NCBI RefSeq assembly: GCF_011492965.1 | Contig: NZ_CP045121.1 | Span: 1,178,001-1,242,000, forward strand | Source: Rubrobacter marinus | GTDB lineage: Bacteria > Actinomycetota > Rubrobacteria > Rubrobacterales > Rubrobacteraceae | DNA length: 64,000 nt | Reading direction: 5' to 3' | Shown: piece after piece, positions 1-9,192 of the stretch | How the letters are laid out: every line of letters starts with the position of its first letter | How positions within the stretch are numbered: the first letter of the stretch is position 1 | Program-made: the position numbers and the translations under genes | The notes under the pieces: model-generated | Told to the model about the DNA's origin: nothing | What the model saw: only the letters and a program-made list of their open reading frames with translations | Databases searched by the model: none

Positions 1-470
1 CAGTGGTGCTTGAGCGGCGTGAACTGGTAGAGCCCGGCCAGCGTTACGGTCCCCGCCGCGACAAAGCGGGCGTTTGCCTCCAGCCACGAGCCCCCCTCGA
101 CGGCCTCGTGCAGGAAAAGGTCGCCGAGGTAGACGGCGGCGCCGAACAGCGTCCAGACGCCGAGGTATCCCGCGACGAGGAGGGCCACCAGTCGTGCGCG
201 ATCCTCCCTCCGGCGCACGAGCGTTCGGAACAGCGAGATCAGGGGGAGGCTGGTGGGGAGCATCATGGCGACCACCATCACCACCCAGCCGGCGACGAAG
301 ACGAGCATCAGGACGGCGTTGCCCCTGACCTCTTCCAGGCCGTGGTGGCCGAGGAAGCGTCCGTAGGGGGAGTGGCCCCACGCCCACAGCGTCAGCCAGG
401 CGAGGGCGATCAGCGCTGCCATCAGGACTACGAAGGGTTTGCGGCGGTCGCTGCTCCGTGCGGTCCACAC
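1..470 (-). CDS. DUF2182 family integral membrane protein (partial, C-terminus beyond window)
   Basis: Reading leftward from a GTG at 470, the frame stays open to the window edge (156 residues seen). Hydrophobic segments lie at about residues 12-31 and 50-78, and the DUF2182 hallmark VVAMMLPTS sits at about 66-74. The last visible residues, AGLYQFTPLKHHC, match the conserved 'YQ.TPLK..CL' stretch of the family. The gene lies 78 nt downstream of a DUF1326 gene, and DUF1326-DUF2182 pairs are a recurrent arrangement. Function is unknown; the family is described as predicted metal-binding membrane proteins. The GTG start is inferred from a G-rich stretch before it. No other candidate family fits. 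Confidence 0.85.
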   Translation of the reverse strand, partial: MWTARSSDRRKPFVVLMAALIALAWLTLWAWGHSPYGRFLGHHGLEEVRGNAVLMLVFVAGWVVMVVAMMLPTSLPLISLFRTLVRRREDRARLVALLVAGYLGVWTLFGAAVYLGDLFLHEAVEGGSWLEANARFVAAGTVTLAGLYQFTPLKHH

Positions 471-548
471 GAGACCCCAACACCTCCCCGCGAGTGCGGA
501 CGCGAGGGCGGGGGCCGTCGGCGTGCCCCCACCCCTCGAAGTCTGGCC

Positions 549-1169
549 TCAGGCGGCTTCGAACCTGAAGTGGCCCTGGATCGCGTTGTTGTTCGAGATG
601 TCCATGTCCCTGAGCCCGTAGCCGGAGGAGTTTCTCCGGTACTTGGCGGCCTTGCTCACGTAGGCCGGCGAGCCGGGGATGGTCGAGAACACGGTCTCCT
701 GTAGAGTAGTAGGCTTCTCGGTGGCCCCCACGTAAGAGGCCATGTCGGCCTCGACCACGGGGTTCATGCCGGCGCCGATCCTGAGGGAACCCTTGCCCTC
801 CTCGACCGTGAAGACGATCGGGGCCCGCTCCACGGCGACCACCTCGCCGATCAACTGCGCGAAATCCGCCAGCGGCCCCCCGAGCTTTCCGGTGAAGACG
901 TTCAGGAGCGCCTCGGCCTGCTCTGCAGTGGCCCCGTCGTCCACGTACGCAACGATCTTCCAATCGCCCTGGAAGATGTTGCCCGGGATGTGCGTGAGGC
1001 TGGCGTAGGTGCGGCCCGAGACGTCGACGCCACCGACCGTACCCCTATCCACGTGGTACGCCACCACCGCTTCGCAGGTGCCGTTGTCGGGGTCCTCGCC
1101 GATCCAGCAGGGACAGAGCACGTTGCAGTCGCACACCTCGAGTATGCGCCCTTCAAGCTGATAGGCCAT
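549..1169 (-). CDS. DUF1326 domain protein
   Basis: This 206-residue cytoplasmic protein starts at ATG 1169 after a GGAGG Shine-Dalgarno. The N-terminus carries the cysteine cluster CDCNVLCPC (Cys13, 15, 19, 21), typical of DUF1326 and suggestive of metal binding. There is no signal peptide or membrane segment. It is the first gene of a leftward pair with the DUF2182 membrane protein. A well-formed promoter with a palindrome in its spacer lies upstream (1221-1249), so the pair may respond to a metal or redox signal, which is inference. Biochemical function of the family is not known to me. Confidence 0.85.
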   Translation of the reverse strand: MAYQLEGRILEVCDCNVLCPCWIGEDPDNGTCEAVVAYHVDRGTVGGVDVSGRTYASLTHIPGNIFQGDWKIVAYVDDGATAEQAEALLNVFTGKLGGPLADFAQLIGEVVAVERAPIVFTVEEGKGSLRIGAGMNPVVEADMASYVGATEKPTTLQETVFSTIPGSPAYVSKAAKYRRNSSGYGLRDMDISNNNAIQGHFRFEAA

Positions 1170-1220
1170 CGCTTCTGCCTCCTCTCCACCCCCCTTCCCG
1201 AACGGAACCCTTTTACCCCG

Positions 1221-1249
1221 AATCTATCCCGATTTTCGGGACGTTGCAA
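1221..1249 (-). promoter_or_regulatory. Promoter of DUF1326 operon with palindromic spacer operator
   Basis: On the minus strand TTGCAA (1244-1249) and TAGATT (1221-1226) are separated by exactly 17 nt. The spacer contains the perfect inverted repeat TCCCGA-AAA-TCGGGA (1227-1241). An operator between -35 and -10 is the typical place for a repressor or a MerR-like activator. The regulator is not identified here. Confidence 0.55.
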
Positions 1250-1383
1250 GTTTTGACACAAACTTATCGCACGGTACACCGACCCGGCAAGACGACGCAC
1301 TGTCGTGGCGACGGAGGGTGCTTCGATGCGGGTCGTCGTGCGCTCGAGGTCCTCGTGCCGGCTCGGCTACGCTGCCGCGTGCT

Positions 1384-2508
1384 CTAGAGTGCGCGCCTCG
1401 CGGGGAGTAGGGCCAGCAGGCAGACGGCGGCGAGGACCGAGTAGGAGAGGAGGTCGCCGCCGAGGTCCGAGAGGATGCCGCCCGAGGAGGCGCCCACGGC
1501 GTAGCCCGCGGCCCAGGCGAAGTTGGTGGCGCCGAAGGCGAGGGCGCCCTCGACGCCGGCCTTCTCGGCGGCGCGGGAGAACATCGAGGTGCCGGGGACG
1601 AGGGGGGCGTTGAACGCCCCGCCGGCGAGCACGACGAGGAGGGCGACGAGGAGGGGGGCACCGGCCCAGGGCAGCAGGATCAGGATGGCGAGCGAGGCGA
1701 GGAGGCCCGCGAGGATCGGAGGACGGTAGCCCCTCTTGTCCGACCAGCGCCCGAGCAGGGGATGGACCACCGACTCGACCGCGGCGGCGGCGAGAAAGAC
1801 GATCCCCACCGCGAGCGCCCCCCAGCCGAGGGCCGATAGCTGCAGGGGGGCGAGCACGGTGAGGACGCCGAAGAGCAGGGGCGAGAACCCTATAAACGCC
1901 AGGCCTACCCTGAGGTCGGGGCGCGAGAACGCGGCGAAGAACCCGAACAGGGAGCCCGAGCCCGTCGGCGCCGGTGCGGGGGTGAGCAGGACCCAGAGGG
2001 CGACCGCGAGGCCGAACGCCGAGACGAGGGCGAAGGTGAGGGAGATCCCGAAGGTCGCCGCGGCCCCCCCGAGGACGGGGCCCAGGAGCGCCCCGACGAC
2101 CGCGGCGCTCACGAGCGTCCCGATCATCTGCCCCCGCTGCTCCTCCGGGGTGCGGGCCACGAGCCAGGTGAACGCCGAGACCCACGAGAGGGCGCTCCCG
2201 AACCCGGCCAGAAACCTCAGGGAGATCAGCCACCACGCCGCCTCCGCGAACCCGAAGAGGAGGCTCGTCGCGCTCATCAGGCCGAGCCCGAGGAGCGCCG
2301 TCGCCCTCACCCCGAGCCGGGCCGCGAGGTAGCCGCCGGGGGCCGACCCGAGCAGGACCCCGACCCCGAACGCCCCGCTCAGGATGCCGGCCGCGGACCT
2401 CGAGAGGCCGAGCTCCCCGGTGTAGTACGGCAAGAGCGGGGTGAGGGCCGCGTAGAAGATGGTGTCCACGAGGACCATCGCGCAGGTCAGGATCAGTAGC
2501 CGTCGCAC
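1384..2508 (-). CDS. MFS transporter
   Basis: This 374-residue polytopic protein has about twelve hydrophobic segments and the major facilitator architecture. It has the loop 2-3 motif GGYLAARLGVRA (about residues 58-69), a charged RFLAGFG segment in helix 4, and a second half that repeats the pattern, as in SDKRGYRPP. It is probably a drug or metabolite exporter, but the substrate cannot be read from sequence. The start is GTG 2508, which lies 6 nt after a TAGAAT box on the same strand with no Shine-Dalgarno, so the mRNA is probably leaderless. It diverges from the small membrane gene at 2602. Confidence 0.88.
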   Translation of the reverse strand: MRRLLILTCAMVLVDTIFYAALTPLLPYYTGELGLSRSAAGILSGAFGVGVLLGSAPGGYLAARLGVRATALLGLGLMSATSLLFGFAEAAWWLISLRFLAGFGSALSWVSAFTWLVARTPEEQRGQMIGTLVSAAVVGALLGPVLGGAAATFGISLTFALVSAFGLAVALWVLLTPAPAPTGSGSLFGFFAAFSRPDLRVGLAFIGFSPLLFGVLTVLAPLQLSALGWGALAVGIVFLAAAAVESVVHPLLGRWSDKRGYRPPILAGLLASLAILILLPWAGAPLLVALLVVLAGGAFNAPLVPGTSMFSRAAEKAGVEGALAFGATNFAWAAGYAVGASSGGILSDLGGDLLSYSVLAAVCLLALLPARRAL

Positions 2509-2514
2509 CCGGAT

Positions 2515-2520
2515 ATTCTA
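2515..2520 (-). promoter_or_regulatory. -10 box for MFS gene (leaderless start)
   Basis: TAGAAT on the minus strand ends 6 nt before the GTG start codon, so transcription should begin at or next to the start codon. No convincing -35 is seen. Confidence 0.45.
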
Positions 2521-2589
2521 TCCCCCGGGCACGATGCGTCGGCGCCTTCGCCGGGAAGAGCTTTCACGGGTGGGCGAGGACGCGCCTGC

Positions 2590-2595
2590 TAACAT
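2590..2595 (+). promoter_or_regulatory. -10 box for small membrane gene (leaderless start)
   Basis: TAACAT ends 6 nt before ATG 2602, the same spacing as in the divergent MFS gene. There is no Shine-Dalgarno. Confidence 0.4.
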
Positions 2596-2601
2596 GGCGG
2601 C

Positions 2602-2959
2602 ATGGCCACCAAGACGAGGACGAAGGGTTCGCCGGGGATGATCTCGGGCTGGCTCGCCTGGGGGCGGAGGAGCAGGCCGAACAAGGTTTTGTTTCTCGCC
2701 TCGACCCTCCTCGCGCTCTTCGTCACGGCCGTCTTCGCCTGGGCCACCGTGAACCCCGCTCCGGGGGACGGGACCAGGTATCTGCTCCTGTACTGGGTCT
2801 GGGGCTGTGCGCCATAGCGATCCTGCTCGGCATGGCCGAGTACAAGACGAGCCCCTTGCGCAGGGGCGGGGAGCGGGGCAGTACTTTATCCTGCTCTACA
2901 TAGGCTCCCTCCTCATCATCACCCGCGCCCTCAACCTGTTTCTCTACCACGGCCCGTAG
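2602..2959 (+). CDS. Small membrane protein, two apparent frameshifts
   Basis: Translation from ATG 2602 stops at TAG 2815. The coding signal continues in another frame (CAIAILLGMAEYKTSPLRR) and then a third (GQYFILLYIGSLLIITRAL) to TAG 2957. Adding one G in the run at 2801-2804 and one in the run at 2875-2878 restores a single 119-residue protein with three hydrophobic segments (roughly residues 27-50, 62-80 and 92-112). Total length plus two bases is a multiple of three. Sequence error in G-runs is more likely than a decayed gene. No family recognised. Confidence 0.6.
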
Positions 2960-3011
2960 GCCGGGGGCCCGGGGCGGGCCCGGCGTGCTGGATTCTTCCG
3001 GTCGCGGCCTT

Positions 3012-3017
3012 TATGCT
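3012..3017 (+). promoter_or_regulatory. -10 box for HAD gene (leaderless start)
   Basis: TATGCT ends 6 nt before ATG 3024. No Shine-Dalgarno is present. Confidence 0.4.
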
Positions 3018-3023
3018 GGCGCG

Positions 3024-3674
3024 ATGCTCAAAGCACTCCTCTTCGATCTGGACGGCACGCTCGCCGAGACGGACTCCGTGCACCACCCGACCTGGGCCGA
3101 CCTGCTGAAGCCCTACGGCTACAGCGTGGACTGGGCGTTCTTCCAGGAGAGGCTCAGCGGTCGCCTCAACCCGGACATCGTCGCCGAGCTCCTCCCCGAC
3201 CTCTCCGAGCAGGAGGGGCTGGCGATGGTCGAGGCGAAGGAGGCTGACTTCCGGGAGAGGGCCGCCGCCCTGGAGCCCCTGCCCGGCCTCGTGGACTTTA
3301 TCGGGTGGGCGAAGGGGCGGGGCCTCGAGACGGCCCTCGTCACCAACGCCCCGAGGGAGAACGTGCTCGCCGTCGTGCGCGCTCTGGGCCTCGACGAGGT
3401 CTTCGAGCCCGTGATCCTGGCCGACGAGGTGGGGGTGGGCAAGCCCGACCCCGCGCCGTACCTGGCCGCGCTCGACGCCCTGGGCGTCCGGGCGGGGGAG
3501 GCCCTCGCCTTCGAGGACTCGCCCTCGGGCATCGCCTCCGCGGTCGCCGCGGGCGTCCCGACGGTCGGCGTCGCCTCGACCCACGATCCGGGGAAGCTGG
3601 GGAGCCTCGGCGTCGCCCTCGTCGTCCACGACTTCAGCGACCCGGAGCTCGAAGCGTTCGTCGAAGCGCGCTGA
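3024..3674 (+). CDS. HAD-superfamily phosphatase (beta-phosphoglucomutase-like)
   Basis: This 216-residue cytoplasmic hydrolase carries all four HAD motifs: DLDGT (nucleophile Asp8 and acid/base Asp10), the T/S motif VTNAP (Thr107), Lys140 in GKPDP, and EDSPSG (164-169) with the acidic pair. An alpha-helical C1 cap lies at about residues 15-85, as in subfamily I phosphatases and beta-phosphoglucomutases. The substrate is probably a small phosphorylated sugar or glycolate-like metabolite and cannot be assigned. The start follows a -10 box by 6 nt. The gene runs convergently into the alpha/beta hydrolase at 3676, leaving one base between the stops. Confidence 0.88.
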   Translation: MLKALLFDLDGTLAETDSVHHPTWADLLKPYGYSVDWAFFQERLSGRLNPDIVAELLPDLSEQEGLAMVEAKEADFRERAAALEPLPGLVDFIGWAKGRGLETALVTNAPRENVLAVVRALGLDEVFEPVILADEVGVGKPDPAPYLAALDALGVRAGEALAFEDSPSGIASAVAAGVPTVGVASTHDPGKLGSLGVALVVHDFSDPELEAFVEAR

Positions 3675-3675
3675 T

Positions 3676-4590
3676 CTAGCCGTCTTCTTCCCGCCGCGAG
3701 GCAGTATCCAGGAAGGCGCGGAGCCTGGTCTCGTACTCGGGGTGCTCGTACGCCCCGACGTGCTCGTAGCCCCGCAGCGTCCACAGCTCCGCCTCGGGGT
3801 TGGACCGCGCGAAGAGCCCGGCGTGCTCGTAGGGGACCGTCTCGTCTGCGGTCGAGTGGATCACGTAGAGCGGTACGCCCTCCTCCCGGAGGCGCGCCGC
3901 GTCCGCGCGCGGCCGGACGGCCCAGGGGTCGAAGTCTAGGAAGAGCTTGGCGGCCAGGAACGCGCCCGCGTTGAAGGCGCGCGGCAGGCCGCTGCTCTCC
4001 GGGAGCCCGTCGCGCAGCAGCAGCGGAAGATCCGCGTAGCCCGCCTCCTCGACGACGGCCGAGACCCCGGTGCCGGGCGCCGAGCGCACGACCGTCGCCC
4101 CGCCCATCGACCAGCCGTGCAGCACGACCTCGCCGGGATCCAAGTCTTCCGCCTCCAGCCACGCGAGCGCCCCGCGCACGTCGCGCACCTCCCGGTAGCC
4201 CAATGTGCGCCGCCCGCCGCCGGACTCCCCGTGGCCCCTGAGGTCGAGCATCAGGACGCCGTAGCCCGCCTCGCTGTAGACCGGGGCGGTCCTCCCGACG
4301 TGCTCGTCGGAGCGGTCCCCGCCCCAGCCGTGGACCAGGACGGCCGCCCGCGGGGGACCGGAGCCCGGGCGCGGCGGGCTCCACCACGCCGAGAGCGGGA
4401 CCCCGTCGGTGGCCTCGAAGCCGACCTCCTCGACCGCGAGGCCGGCCGGAGGGGGCCGACGGGGCGCGGGTCCGGGGCGGAGAGCCGCGTCGCCACGAGG
4501 AGCCCGACCCCCAGGTAGCCGGCGGCGAGCAGGGCGAGCCCGGCCGCGAGGCCGAGCGCCGCCCTCCCGAAGGGGCGGCTCAGCGGCTTA
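3676..4590 (-). CDS. Membrane-anchored alpha/beta hydrolase (one frameshift)
   Basis: The intact 3' part (from 4251 down) contains DLRGHGES, the nucleophile elbow GWSMGG, an acid-loop HSTADET and the catalytic-His region YEHVGAYEH. Restoring one C in the run at 4451-4455 (G-run on plus strand) joins it to an upstream reading frame with VLVHGWGGDR (oxyanion loop). That frame begins with a single hydrophobic helix (LGLAAGLALLAAGYLGVGLL), so the enzyme is probably anchored with its domain outside. The 5' end is not fixed, because no canonical start is clear and the frame runs up against the GH31 stop. It is probably translated with the GH31 gene. Esterase or peptidase-like substrate unknown. Confidence 0.7.
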
Positions 4591-7023
4591 CCGTCACCGT
4601 CGTCTCGTCCGCCGTCTCGGGAGCGTCAAGGTCAGGGTGCCGGAGGGCTCGTCGAAGCTCCAGTCGGCCTCCGCGCCGTCTCGGGCGACGCTGGCTGGAC
4701 GGGCCTCCATCCCCCGCAGCTCCAGGACCACGTGTTCGCGCTCGGGACGAAGGAGCCCTCGCGCGCCGCGAGCCGGACCGTAGTCTCGCCGCCGGGCGCC
4801 TCGCAGGAGATGCTCCGGCGGGCGTACTCGCCGCTCTCGTGGGCGAAGCCGTCGCCGGCGTCCTCGTAGAGGGAAGTCTCGCCGCCCGCGGCGCCCGCGG
4901 CGGGGCGTACGAGGAGCGTCAGGGGGTCGGCGGCGCGCTCGCCGACGTGGTTCATCTCCGGCCAGAGGGGGAGGGCGGTGTTCGCCTTGTGGTAGAGGGC
5001 GGGCTCGCCCAGGGGGCGTGAGCGAGGACGTGGGCGGGACCTTCGATCTTCTCGCCGGTCCAGAAGTGGAACCAGGTGCCCTCGGGGAGGTAGACGTGGC
5101 GGTGCTCTATGCGGGGCGGGTGACCGGGGCGACGAGCAGGGCGTCGCCGAAGAGGAACTCGTCGTCCGTGGCGTAGGTGGTCTCGTCCTCCGGGTGCTCG
5201 AAGAGGAGGGGGCGCAGCATCGGGGCGCCCGTCCTGTGGCACTCCTCGAAGAGGGCGTAGAGGTAGGGGAGGAGGCGCTGCCGGAGCTTGAGCATCTTGC
5301 GGATGCTCCCCTCGTGCCCCTCGCCGAAGGCCCACGGCTCCTGGCTGCGGGTGCCCTTCGCCGAGTGGTTGCGGCAGAAGGGCTGGAAGATCCCGAACTC
5401 GTACCAGCGCGCGAGCAGCTCGCCCTCCGAGTCCCCGAAGAAGCCGCCGATGTCCACCCCGGCCCACGCGACCCCCGAGAGGCCGAGGTTCTGGAGCTGG
5501 GGCATGCTCATCCACAGGTGCTCCCACCACGAGGAGTTGTCCCCCGTCCACTGCAGGGCGTGGCGCTGGAGCCCCGCGTAGCCGGCGCGCGTGATGACGA
5601 ACGGGCGCTTCTCGGGGCTGATCTTCAAGAGGCCCTCGCGGACGGAGCGGGCCATGAGGGAGCCGTAGGTGTTGTGGATCTGGGCGTGGCGCTTCGGGTC
5701 GCCCCCGCCGGGGTGGACGACGTCGCCAGGCATCGTGGACTGCTGCGGGACGAAGAGCGAGGGCTCGTTCATGTCGCACCAGATCCCGGCGACGCCTTTG
5801 TCCAGGAGCGCCCGGTGGTTCTCGCCCCACCACTCCCGCGTCGAGGGGTTCGTGTAGTCCGGGAAGGCGCACAACCCGGGCCACACCACGTTGTGGAACT
5901 CCTCGCCCTCGGCGGTCTGGCAGTAGAAGCCCCGCTCGCGCCCCTCCGTGTACACCCCGTAGGTCTCGTCCACCTTCACGCCGGGATCGACGATGGTGAC
6001 GACGTTGAAGCCCCGCTCCTTGAGGCCCGAGATGAACTTCCCGGGCTCGGGGAAGCGCCCTTCGTCCCAGGTGAAGACGCGGAAGCCGTCCATGTAGTCG
6101 ATGTCGAGGTAGAGCGTGTCGCACGGGAGGTCGCGCTCGCGGTAGGAGCGCGCGATCTCCTCGACCTCACGGGCGGTCTCGTAGCTCCAGCGGCACTGCT
6201 GGTGGCCCAGGGCCCAGAGCGGCGGCATCGGGGTGCGGCCGGTGAGTTCGGTGTAGCGCATCAGGACGTCTCGTGGAGAAGGGCCCGCGAAGACGTAGTA
6301 GACGAGGTCTCCCCCCTCGGCGCCGTAGTAGGCGCGGTCCTCGTGCTCCTTGGCGAGGTCGAACTCGACGCGGTGGGTGTTGTCGAAGAAGAGGCCGTGC
6401 GAGGCGCCCCCTCTCACGCCGTTCACGGAGAGGGTGAACGGGATGGAGGTGTAGAGGTTGTTGAAGGAGGCGGTGTGGCCCGCCGGCGGGTCGACGTTCC
6501 AGAAGACCTGGGAGGAGCCCGTCTTCTCCAGGCCGCTCGTCCGCTCCCCGCACCCGAAGTATCGCTCCCCGCCCTCGCGCCGCTTGTAGAGCCTCACGGG
6601 GCTCCCTAGAGGCTGGCTGAAGACGTCCGCCCCCTCCCGCACGACCTCGCCCATCCCGAGCTCCTCATCGTCCGCGGCGAACTCGCGCCCCTGTGCATCC
6701 AGAAACGAGACGCGCAGAGGGTTCAGGGAGACGCGGGCCGTCACGGGGCCGGTCGAGAGGGCGAGGGTGCCGTCGTCTTCTTGCAGCTCCGCCTGCACGG
6801 GCTCCCAGTCGGTCTTCGCTATGGCCTCCGTGTCGTAGCGGGGCGTGCGGCCGTTGGGGAACATGCCGACGCGGAAGAGGTTCGGGGCGAGCGCCGCGAC
6901 CTCGACGGTCGTCCGGCCCGCCCTGAGCCGGAGGCTCTGGCCGTCGTGGTCGGCGAGCTTCGCCCCGCCGAGCGGCTCGTAGTTGCCCCCGGTGGCCGGC
7001 GGCGTCTCGAAGATCTCGGTCAT
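4580..7023 (-). CDS. Glycoside hydrolase family 31 (alpha-glucosidase), four frameshifts
   Basis: Residues 1-680 read cleanly from ATG 7023. They include the family 31 catalytic nucleophile in WCDMNEPS (Asp417), the acid/base in TGDNSSWW (Asp495), and DIDYMDGFRVFTWD at about 307-320. The C-terminal beta domain is split over three frames. One missing base in each of the runs at 5112-5115, 5012-5016, 4744-4746 and 4619-4621 restores it (YLPEGTWFHFWTG, then ANTALPLWPE, then REHVVLELRGMEARP), giving about 815 residues, normal for the family. There is no signal peptide, so a cytoplasmic alpha-glucosidase acting on maltooligosaccharides or similar glucosides is likely. It is third in a leftward run from the cyclodeaminase. 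Confidence 0.85.
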
Positions 7024-7103
7024 CGTTCCTCCTGGTGGTCGGTCGGGTTCTCGTCGGGTCCGGCGCTTCCCGAGGGGACGGTGCTGTCCCGTCTGCCGCC
7101 GGC

Positions 7104-7619
7104 TCAGTCCCGGGGGTGCAGGACGGTCTCGGCGATCTCGCGCACCCGGTCGCGGGAGATGCCGTTCTGTTGCTCCTGGGAGAGCGGGTGCTCGGTCGGC
7201 AGCAGGTCGACGAGCGGGCGGAGGCCCACGGGCCGGGTGCGCAGCCGGGACTTCATGCTGATCGTCTCCGGGTAGCCGGGCAGGGCGGTGCTGAGCCAGC
7301 CGAAGTACGGCATCTCGCTCTCGCGCCCCTCCTCTTCCCAGAGCTCGGTCGCGCGCCAGAAGCTCTCCTCGCTCACGGAGACCCAGACGCCCCACACGAG
7401 CCCCTCCTCCGAGTCGAGGATGGGGAGCTCGAGGTTCCCCCTCAGAAAGAAGTGTTGCCCGTCGATGACGCACTGGTCGGAGGTGAGCTCGGCCCGCGCC
7501 TCGCGCTCCTCGGGCGGGAGGCCGTACCAGTAGGCGGGGGCGTCGGTGTCGTAGACGAGCGGGGGGCCGGGGTGCTCCCTGCCGCAGACCGAGCAGCGGA
7601 AGGTCTCCGTCCCCTGCAC
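7104..7619 (-). CDS. DUF2199 domain protein
   Basis: This 171-residue protein starts at GTG 7619, whose first base is the last base of the ornithine cyclodeaminase stop codon (TAGTG), so translation is probably coupled. It begins with a CxxC zinc-knuckle-like motif, CSVCGREH (Cys9, Cys12), and continues with the conserved YWYGLPPEER, ELTSDQCVIDG and GWLSTALPGYPET blocks typical of DUF2199. Function unknown. It has no membrane segments. Confidence 0.85.
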   Translation of the reverse strand: MQGTETFRCSVCGREHPGPPLVYDTDAPAYWYGLPPEEREARAELTSDQCVIDGQHFFLRGNLELPILDSEEGLVWGVWVSVSEESFWRATELWEEEGRESEMPYFGWLSTALPGYPETISMKSRLRTRPVGLRPLVDLLPTEHPLSQEQQNGISRDRVREIAETVLHPRD

Positions 7620-8569
7620 TAGAAGTCCATCTCGCGCCCGACGCCCCTCTCCCGCGCCCTGTCGTAGACGAGGCGGGCGGCGGCGAGGTCTTCGAGGGCG
7701 AGGCCCTGGCTGGAGAAGAGGGTTATGTCGTCGGGGCCCCGCCTGCCGGGGACGTGGCCGGCGATCACGGAGCCGAGCTCGCGCACGGCCTCGGGGAGGA
7801 CGGCGCCGGTCTCCAGCGCCGAGAGGAGGTTGCCGGCTTCGAGGCCGAGCTCCTCGCGGGAGTCGACGGCGACGAGGCTCGCGCGCCCGGCGACGGCGCG
7901 GTCGATCTCGGCCTTCATCAGGAAGTTCGAGCCGGCGGCGTTGACGTGGGCGCCCGGCTTGAGCCACTCGCCCTTGAGGACGGGGGAGCTGGAGGAGGTG
8001 ACGGTGACGACGATGTCCTGGGCGGCGGGCTCCTCGGCGGCGGCCGTCGTCTCGATCTCCATCCCGAGCTTCTCGCCCATCTTCTCCGCGAAGGCCTTGC
8101 GGCTCTCCTCGGTGCGGCTGTGGACGATCACGCGCTCGAGCTTCTTCACGGCGGCGATGGCCTCGACCTGGCTCTCGGCCTGCCAGCCCGCGCCGTAGAC
8201 GCCTAAAGTGCTCGCGTCCTCGCGGGCGAGGTGCTTCGTCGCGACGCCGCTCGCCGCCCCGGTGCGCATCTGGCCGAGCTTGTCGGACTGCATCTGCGCG
8301 AGAAGCTCGCCGGACTCCGGGTCGAAGAGCATCGTGTAGAAGCGCGCCCCGCCCCGGGCGACGGTGTAGGCCTTGAGGCCCAAGGCGCCGATCTCCGGGG
8401 CGCCGGCGAACATGACGTTCAGGCCGCTCGTCGGGAGGGAGACGCGGCGGCGGGCGCGGTTCGTGGCCTTCCCTTCGGCGTGATGGCGGAGGACGGCCTC
8501 GACGGCGTCGAGGACGGAGGGCATGTCGAGGAGGTCCGTGACCTCCCCCTCGGTGAGGAAGAGGGTCAC
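7619..8569 (-). CDS. Ornithine cyclodeaminase / mu-crystallin family protein
   Basis: This 316-residue NAD(P)-binding protein contains the Rossmann signature LGVYGAGWQAESQ at about 125-137, preceded by the conserved GQMRTGAASGVATKHLAR block and followed by AHVNAAGSN and VDSREE. The family comprises ornithine cyclodeaminase, alanine dehydrogenase (Archaeal type) and ketimine reductases; the exact substrate cannot be decided. The start is GTG 8569 with GGGGAGG 4 nt upstream. It is the first gene of the leftward run with DUF2199 and GH31, and diverges from trpG. Confidence 0.87.
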   Translation of the reverse strand: MTLFLTEGEVTDLLDMPSVLDAVEAVLRHHAEGKATNRARRRVSLPTSGLNVMFAGAPEIGALGLKAYTVARGGARFYTMLFDPESGELLAQMQSDKLGQMRTGAASGVATKHLAREDASTLGVYGAGWQAESQVEAIAAVKKLERVIVHSRTEESRKAFAEKMGEKLGMEIETTAAAEEPAAQDIVVTVTSSSSPVLKGEWLKPGAHVNAAGSNFLMKAEIDRAVAGRASLVAVDSREELGLEAGNLLSALETGAVLPEAVRELGSVIAGHVPGRRGPDDITLFSSQGLALEDLAAARLVYDRARERGVGREMDF

Positions 8570-8607
8570 GCGGCCTCCCCGTGACCGATGCCGGTCCGTA
8601 TCCTTGT

Positions 8608-8613
8608 TAGAAT
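8608..8613 (+). promoter_or_regulatory. -10 box of trp operon
   Basis: TAGAAT lies 10 nt before the trpG ATG, with no Shine-Dalgarno between them. This suggests a very short leader or none, and leaves no room for a peptide attenuator. Confidence 0.4.
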
Positions 8614-8623
8614 CCTGGGACTC

Positions 8624-9187
8624 ATGCGGGTGCTTGTAATAGACAACTACGACTCCTTCACGTACAACCTCGTCCAGTACCTCGGGGAGCTCGGCGCGGA
8701 GGTGGTCGTGCGGCGCAACGACGAGCTCACGCCCGAGGAGATCCCCGGCATCAACCCGGACAGGATAGTGATATCCCCCGGGCCGTGCACCCCGAACGAG
8801 GCCGGAGTCTCCCTCAGGACGATCGAGGAGGCCCCCGAGGGCGTCCCGGTCCTCGGCGTCTGTCTCGGGCACCAGTCCATCGGCCAGGCGTTCGGCGCCT
8901 CGGTCGTGCGCGGGGAGCCCGTCCACGGCAAGACCGCGAAGATCCTGCACGACGGCGAGGGGGTCTACAAGGGGCTGCCGCAGGGCTTCCAGGCCACCCG
9001 CTACCACTCGCTCGTCATCGACCCGGACACCGTCCCCCAGAGCCTCGTGGTCACGAGCCGCACCGAGGACGGGGTCATCATGGGGGTCCGCCACAGGGAG
9101 AGGCCCGTCGAGGGGGTCCAGTTCCACCCCGAGAGCGTTCTCACGGAGGGTGGCCGTCAGATGCTCAAGAACTTCCTGGGGCCGTAG
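8624..9187 (+). CDS. trpG: Anthranilate synthase component II (glutamine amidotransferase)
   Basis: This 187-residue class I amidotransferase starts [11 protein letters not shown]. The catalytic Cys80 is in [10 protein letters not shown] and the His168/Glu170 pair in QFHPES. It supplies ammonia from glutamine to the TrpE subunit, and could also serve para-aminobenzoate synthase. It is the first gene of the trp operon. No trpE or pabB lies in the window, so the partner subunit is encoded elsewhere. The upstream methionine at 8624 is the only start that gives the family N-terminus. Confidence 0.93.
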   Translation: MRVLVIDNYDSFTYNLVQYLGELGAEVVVRRNDELTPEEIPGINPDRIVISPGPCTPNEAGVSLRTIEEAPEGVPVLGVCLGHQSIGQAFGASVVRGEPVHGKTAKILHDGEGVYKGLPQGFQATRYHSLVIDPDTVPQSLVVTSRTEDGVIMGVRHRERPVEGVQFHPESVLTEGGRQMLKNFLGP

Positions 9188-9192
9188 GGACG

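Noticed and set aside
8570..8623. Trp attenuator or T-box upstream of trpG
   Set aside because: The divergent gap is 54 nt with the -10 box next to the ATG. There is no Trp-rich leader peptide and no room for a T-box.
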